Source: Pararobbsia alpina (GTDB lineage: Bacteria > Pseudomonadota > Gammaproteobacteria > Burkholderiales > Burkholderiaceae). Taken from it: 64,000 nucleotides of DNA. Numbering within the stretch: position 1 is the stretch's first letter; each line of letters opens with the position of its first letter. A program made the translations under genes and the position numbers. Below, piece by piece: positions 60,847-64,000 of this stretch. Under the pieces are notes generated by a model. That model was given only the letters and a program-made list of their open reading frames with translations. It made no database searches and was not told the DNA's origin. The stretch is from assembly GCF_902859895.1 (NCBI RefSeq), contig NZ_CADIKM010000003.1, forward strand, positions 124,001 through 188,000, given 5' to 3'.

Positions 60847-60899
60847 TTGGCAACGAGTCCCCAGCTTCCTATACTTTGCCGCAGTGCATACGTATGCAC
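60847..60899 (+). promoter_or_regulatory. promoter and palindromic LacI-type operator of the sugar operon
   Basis: TTGGCA (60847-60852) and TATACT (60870-60875) are 17 bases apart. The perfect 16-base palindrome GTGCATACGTATGCAC (60884-60899) begins 8 bases downstream, over the start site. A central CG is typical of LacI-family operators. The leader runs about 215 bases to the SDR start and contains no gene that I trust. Confidence 0.75.
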
Positions 60900-61111
60900 C
60901 ATCGCATAGTTGAGGAGTGTGTGATAGCGATGAAACAAACGACGGGCCGGAGAAAACTCATCGTTGCGAGAAGGTCGCATACGCATGCATCAGAGGCAAA
61001 AAAGAAGGCCGCCTTCGGACAGCAGGCTCGTTCTGCCGAGCGTGCTCAGGGGCGCGAGTGCCAGGCTGTGTACGTTGTTGCTTCCCGAGGCATTGGATCG
61101 GCGGCGCGACC

Positions 61112-61876
61112 ATGAGCGCCTCGCTCGCTCTTGCAGGAAAGGTGGCAGCGGTAACCGGCGCTGCGGGTGGCCTGGGCGGGGCGATCTGCCATCGCCTCGC
61201 CGCGGCCGGCGCGACAGTCGTCGCTGGGTACAACCGTTCCGAAAGGAGCGCGGCATTGATGGTCGAGCAACTGCCCTCGCCACAAGGTGCGCGTCATTTC
61301 GCGCTGGCAATGCCGGTCACGGATTCGGCCGCGTTGCGCGACGCGGCATCGACGATTCTGAAACGGTCGTCACGACTCGACATCCTCGTGAACTGCGCGG
61401 GCACGACGCGCTTCGTCCGGCATGACGATCTCGACAGTCTGGACGACCCGTTGATCGACGAAATCCTAACGACAAATGTACGAGGCCCGTTTGCCACGAT
61501 TCGCGCTTTTCGGCACGCACTGGCTGCTAGCGACGATGGCCTTGTCGTTAACGTGTCATCGATTGCGGCGCAGACAGCAATGGGCAGCAATGTGATCTAT
61601 TGCGCGTCAAAGGCAGCGGTCGACAACATGACGCGGTCTCTGGCGCGGGCGCTGGCGCCGCGAATCCGCGTCGTATCGATCGCGCCGGGCCTCGTCGACA
61701 CAGAGTTTGTGAAGTCGATGGATGTCGACTGGCGAAACGGCCAAGCTGCGAAGACGCCGTTGGGGCGCCTCGCGTACCCCACGGAAATCGCCGATGGTGT
61801 GATTGCTGCGGCAACGCTGCTGCGCTTCTCGACCGGCACAGTCATCGCTGTCGACGGTGGCCGCCCCCTCTTGTAG
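61112..61876 (+). CDS. SDR family oxidoreductase of the sugar operon
   Basis: A 254-residue SDR. TGAAGGLGG near residue 16 is the cofactor motif, LVNCAGT the Asn-Ala-Gly equivalent, NVSSIAAQTAMGSNVIYCASKAAVD carries the catalytic Ser and Tyr-x-x-x-Lys, and GTVIAVDGGRPLL is the usual SDR end. It likely oxidises the sugar or polyol taken up by the transporter that follows. No clear ribosome-binding site precedes ATG 61112. It is the first structural gene under the palindromic operator. Confidence 0.87.
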   Translation: MSASLALAGKVAAVTGAAGGLGGAICHRLAAAGATVVAGYNRSERSAALMVEQLPSPQGARHFALAMPVTDSAALRDAASTILKRSSRLDILVNCAGTTRFVRHDDLDSLDDPLIDEILTTNVRGPFATIRAFRHALAASDDGLVVNVSSIAAQTAMGSNVIYCASKAAVDNMTRSLARALAPRIRVVSIAPGLVDTEFVKSMDVDWRNGQAAKTPLGRLAYPTEIADGVIAAATLLRFSTGTVIAVDGGRPLL

Positions 61877-61932
61877 GTACCGGCAATTCGGTCGTTGCGG
61901 ATGGGGCCGGACAACGAAATCAGGAGACCATG

Positions 61933-63474
61933 ATGGAAGTAACAGACGGGCCCAAGCGGGACCTGCTGGAAGTGAGCGATCTACGAAAGTCGTACGGGCC
62001 GACGATCGCTGTCGGTGGCGTGAGCTTCTCGATCCGCCGAGGCGAAGTGCATGCGCTTCTGGGCGAAAACGGTGCCGGCAAGTCGACGCTGGTCAAGATC
62101 CTGAGCGGTGTCGTGCCAGTTGACGCCGGCTCCATGACGTTGAACGGCACGTCGTATCAACCGGCTTCGATCCTCGATGCGCGCGCGAAAGGTGTATCTA
62201 CCGCGTTTCAGGAGCACAGTCTGCTGACCAACCTGACCGTGGCCGAAAATCTCGCGTTGCCGACGCTGAAAAAAGGGATCGCTCGGCTCGTCTCCCGACG
62301 CGGGAACGATCAGGCTGCCGAGGCGATCCTGCACGAGTACGACCTGGCGCATTTCGATCCGCGCACCGTGGTTTCGGCGCTCACGCTCGCCGACCGGCAA
62401 CGGCTAGAGATTGTACGGGCCCTGAGCAAGCGTCCGAAGCTCCTGATCCTGGATGAGCCGACCGCGGTGCTTGCTTCGACTGACTGGTTGTTCGCGTTGA
62501 TTCGGACAGAAATCGCGCGGGGTACCTCTGTTCTCTACATCTCACACCGCCTCAACGAAATCCGCGAACTGTGCGCACGCGGTACTGTCCTGCGCAGCGG
62601 CAAGAGCGTCGCGACGACCGAACTCAAGGACACGGACGATGCAGCCATCTTCGAGATGATGGTCGGCAGCAGGCTCGCATCGTTCACGCGTGAACGCGTT
62701 GTCATCGACACCGCCGCCGAGCCGAGGCTGCATGTCAACGATCTCAGCGCAGGCATGGTGCGCAACGTCGGATTCAACGTACCGGCTGGTTCCGTCGTGG
62801 GCCTCGCCGGGCTCGACGGGCAAGGACAGGCTGACCTGTTTCATGCGTTGTTCGGACTCAAGCCGCTGCAGTCAGGCGAAATCAAGATCGATGGCAAGGC
62901 GGTCCGTATCAAATCACCGGCGCACGCGTTGCGCGCCGGCATTGAAGTGTCTCTCCTTCCCGAGGAGCGAAAGACACAAGGCATCTTTCCGACGCTTTCC
63001 GTACAGAAAAACATGACCCTCAGTGCGTTGCGGAGTATTTCGTCGCTAGGTGTAGTGCGCGGCCAGCGCGATGCCGCGCTTGCGCGCAAGGTCGCTGCAC
63101 AAGTCGATCTTCAGGAGCGTTATGTGGGCTTCCAGATCGGCGAGCTGTCTGGCGGAAATCAGCAAAAGGCATTGCTCGGACGCGTTCTCATGACCGGCGC
63201 CCGCACCCTGCTTCTTTTCGATCCGACGCGAGGTGTGGACGTTGGGACCAAGCAGGCCATCTACAAGGTGATCCAGGAATACGCGAGGAGCGGCGGCGCA
63301 GTCTTGATGTACTCATCGGAGCTGTCGGAACTCGTCCAGCTTTGCGATGAATGTCTGGTCATCTATGGTGGCCGGATCGTCAGCCGGCTGGAAGGGGAGC
63401 AGATCGACGAAAAGGCGATCATCGCCGCGGCGACAGGGCACCGTGAAGACGTCTCAGTGAGGGCGGCAGCATGA
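61933..63474 (+). CDS. sugar ABC transporter ATP-binding protein (RbsA family)
   Basis: A 513-residue double ATPase. The first domain has Walker A GENGAGKST and Walker B LLILDEPTAVLAS; its signature LTLADRQRLEIVRAL is changed. The second domain has a degenerate Walker A (GLDGQGQADLFHALFG), signature LSGGNQQKALLGRVL and LLLFDPTRGVDVG. This asymmetry is normal for RbsA, XylG and AraG. ATG 61933 is preferred over 61930 for spacing from AGGAGA. The stop overlaps the permease start (ATGA). The binding protein is not seen in the window and may lie beyond the right edge. Confidence 0.9.
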   Translation: MEVTDGPKRDLLEVSDLRKSYGPTIAVGGVSFSIRRGEVHALLGENGAGKSTLVKILSGVVPVDAGSMTLNGTSYQPASILDARAKGVSTAFQEHSLLTNLTVAENLALPTLKKGIARLVSRRGNDQAAEAILHEYDLAHFDPRTVVSALTLADRQRLEIVRALSKRPKLLILDEPTAVLASTDWLFALIRTEIARGTSVLYISHRLNEIRELCARGTVLRSGKSVATTELKDTDDAAIFEMMVGSRLASFTRERVVIDTAAEPRLHVNDLSAGMVRNVGFNVPAGSVVGLAGLDGQGQADLFHALFGLKPLQSGEIKIDGKAVRIKSPAHALRAGIEVSLLPEERKTQGIFPTLSVQKNMTLSALRSISSLGVVRGQRDAALARKVAAQVDLQERYVGFQIGELSGGNQQKALLGRVLMTGARTLLLFDPTRGVDVGTKQAIYKVIQEYARSGGAVLMYSSELSELVQLCDECLVIYGGRIVSRLEGEQIDEKAIIAAATGHREDVSVRAAA

Positions 63475-64000
63475 CAACGCAACTCAGCCCAAAACGCCTC
63501 CGGTTGCGAGGTGTGCTTTCAAACGGGGTGACGATCGTGTCGCTGCTTTGCCTGATCCTCTATGCGCTCTATGCGCGTGTGGAGGCGGGGGCACTGAGCG
63601 TGTCGTCATTCAACGATCTCGTCAACAACGCTATCCCGCTCGCGATCGCGGCAGCCGGCGGTACGCTCATCATCCTTTTGCGAGGCTTCGATTTGTCGGT
63701 GGCGGGGGTCCTGTCGCTTGTCAACGTCGTGCTCGCAGCCTATCCGCTACCGGGTCCGTGGGGGGCGCTTGCCAGCCTCGTTCTTGCTCTCGGCATCGGC
63801 GCGCTGGTTGGTCTGTGCAATGGGCTGCTTGTGGCATACGGTGGCTTCCAGTCGATCGCCGTGACGCTCGCGATGATGATTCTGACCCGAGGCCTCGCGC
63901 TCGTCGTTCTTGATGCACCCGGTGGCAGCGTCTCCGATTGGATCAGTGGAACGCTGACGGACACGCTATGGGGTTTCATCCCCACGTCCGGACTGTTTGC
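63471..64000 (+). CDS. sugar ABC transporter permease (RbsC family), partial
   Basis: The gene runs off the window end; 176 codons are present. AAAGGTLIILLRGFDLSVAGVLSLVNVVLA and LGIGALVGLCNGLLVAYGGFQSIAVTLAMMILTRGLALVVLDAPGG are typical of RbsC-type permeases, with GGFQSIAVTLAMM the conserved loop. The ATG at 63471 overlaps the ATPase stop by 4 bases. It forms the channel for the sugar importer. Confidence 0.88.
   Translation, partial: MTTQLSPKRLRLRGVLSNGVTIVSLLCLILYALYARVEAGALSVSSFNDLVNNAIPLAIAAAGGTLIILLRGFDLSVAGVLSLVNVVLAAYPLPGPWGALASLVLALGIGALVGLCNGLLVAYGGFQSIAVTLAMMILTRGLALVVLDAPGGSVSDWISGTLTDTLWGFIPTSGLF

Noticed and set aside
60930-61115. A 61-codon frame before the SDR, ending in an ATGA overlap with its start and containing VVASRGIGSA
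   Set aside because: The phrase looks like an SDR motif but the rest is basic and unstructured, and the cofactor motif of the real SDR lies downstream. It is more likely leader sequence; a leader peptide cannot be excluded.
1-64000. CRISPR arrays, tRNA or rRNA genes and intact insertion sequences
   Set aside because: No regularly spaced repeats, no cloverleaf or rRNA-like sequence and no complete transposase with terminal inverted repeats were seen by eye; tRNAscan, CRISPR and IS searches would be decisive.

Overview
ORGANISM. GC-rich, gene-dense DNA with two Gram-negative porins that begin ...AQSSVTLYG/AQSTVTLYG, a DUF4148 small secreted protein and many aromatic-catabolic operons under LysR control. 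This points to a Burkholderiales bacterium, most likely Paraburkholderia, Caballeronia or Burkholderia, and to a secondary replicon or catabolic region rather than a core-gene region. I saw no rRNA, tRNA, CRISPR array or intact insertion sequence. LAYOUT. 1-5.96 kb: a branched-chain-amino-acid-type ABC importer with a fused LivM-LivG protein, then a CaiB-type CoA-transferase and an HMG-CoA-lyase-like enzyme. 6.0-6.6 kb: a Phd/ParE toxin-antitoxin pair with a palindromic operator over its -10 box. 6.9-8.4 kb: a YeiH-type exporter. 8.8-14.3 kb: an unassigned oxidative operon (GMC oxidoreductase, RutE-like nitroreductase, SDR, cupin, amidohydrolase) headed by a 36-codon relic of an intradiol dioxygenase. 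14.6-18.7 kb: a Tat-exported PaoABC-type molybdenum hydroxylase. 18.9-26.7 kb: a short-chain amide/urea locus on the minus strand (amiC, amiR, formamidase, five-gene ABC importer) with terminators inside two leaders. 27.2-29.5 kb: a GH3 glycosidase. 29.6-36.6 kb: a complete gallate (4,5-extradiol) pathway next to a LysR regulator with two DNA-binding domains. 36.6-42.1 kb: a bifunctional penicillin-binding protein, then ybdD and cstA. 42.3-45.9 kb: a hydroxyquinol operon (LysR, hydroxyquinol 1,2-dioxygenase, Dabb protein, maleylacetate reductase). 46-48.7 kb: an NCS1 permease behind an attenuator-like leader, and a MetX-like alpha/beta hydrolase. 48.9-51.4 kb: two convergent porins. 51.7-58.2 kb: a methyltransferase, an epimerase, a NodB-type deacetylase, an APC permease, a ureohydrolase and a LysR regulator. 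58.2-59.6 kb: a scar zone with a broken integrase, a transposase scrap and paired DnaA-box-like sites around a DUF4148 gene. 59.6-64.0 kb: a LacI regulator, SDR and ribose-type sugar ABC operon with a perfect palindromic operator. HOW IT WORKS TOGETHER. The window is a scavenging and catabolic island for plant-derived phenolics (gallate, hydroxyquinol, glycosides) and small nitrogen compounds (amides, guanidino acids, probably nucleobase-like substrates). The most novel signal is one promoter architecture, TGTTTC - GACTTT - TATATT with identical spacing, found at three places (8.84, 11.59 and 43.30 kb). It ties the unassigned 9-14 kb operon to the hydroxyquinol operon about 30 kb away, most plausibly through the LysR protein at 42.3 kb. 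A second theme is transcription attenuation: terminators sit between promoter and start codon of amiC, of the amide-importer operon and of the NCS1 permease, in a window that also encodes the ANTAR antiterminator AmiR.
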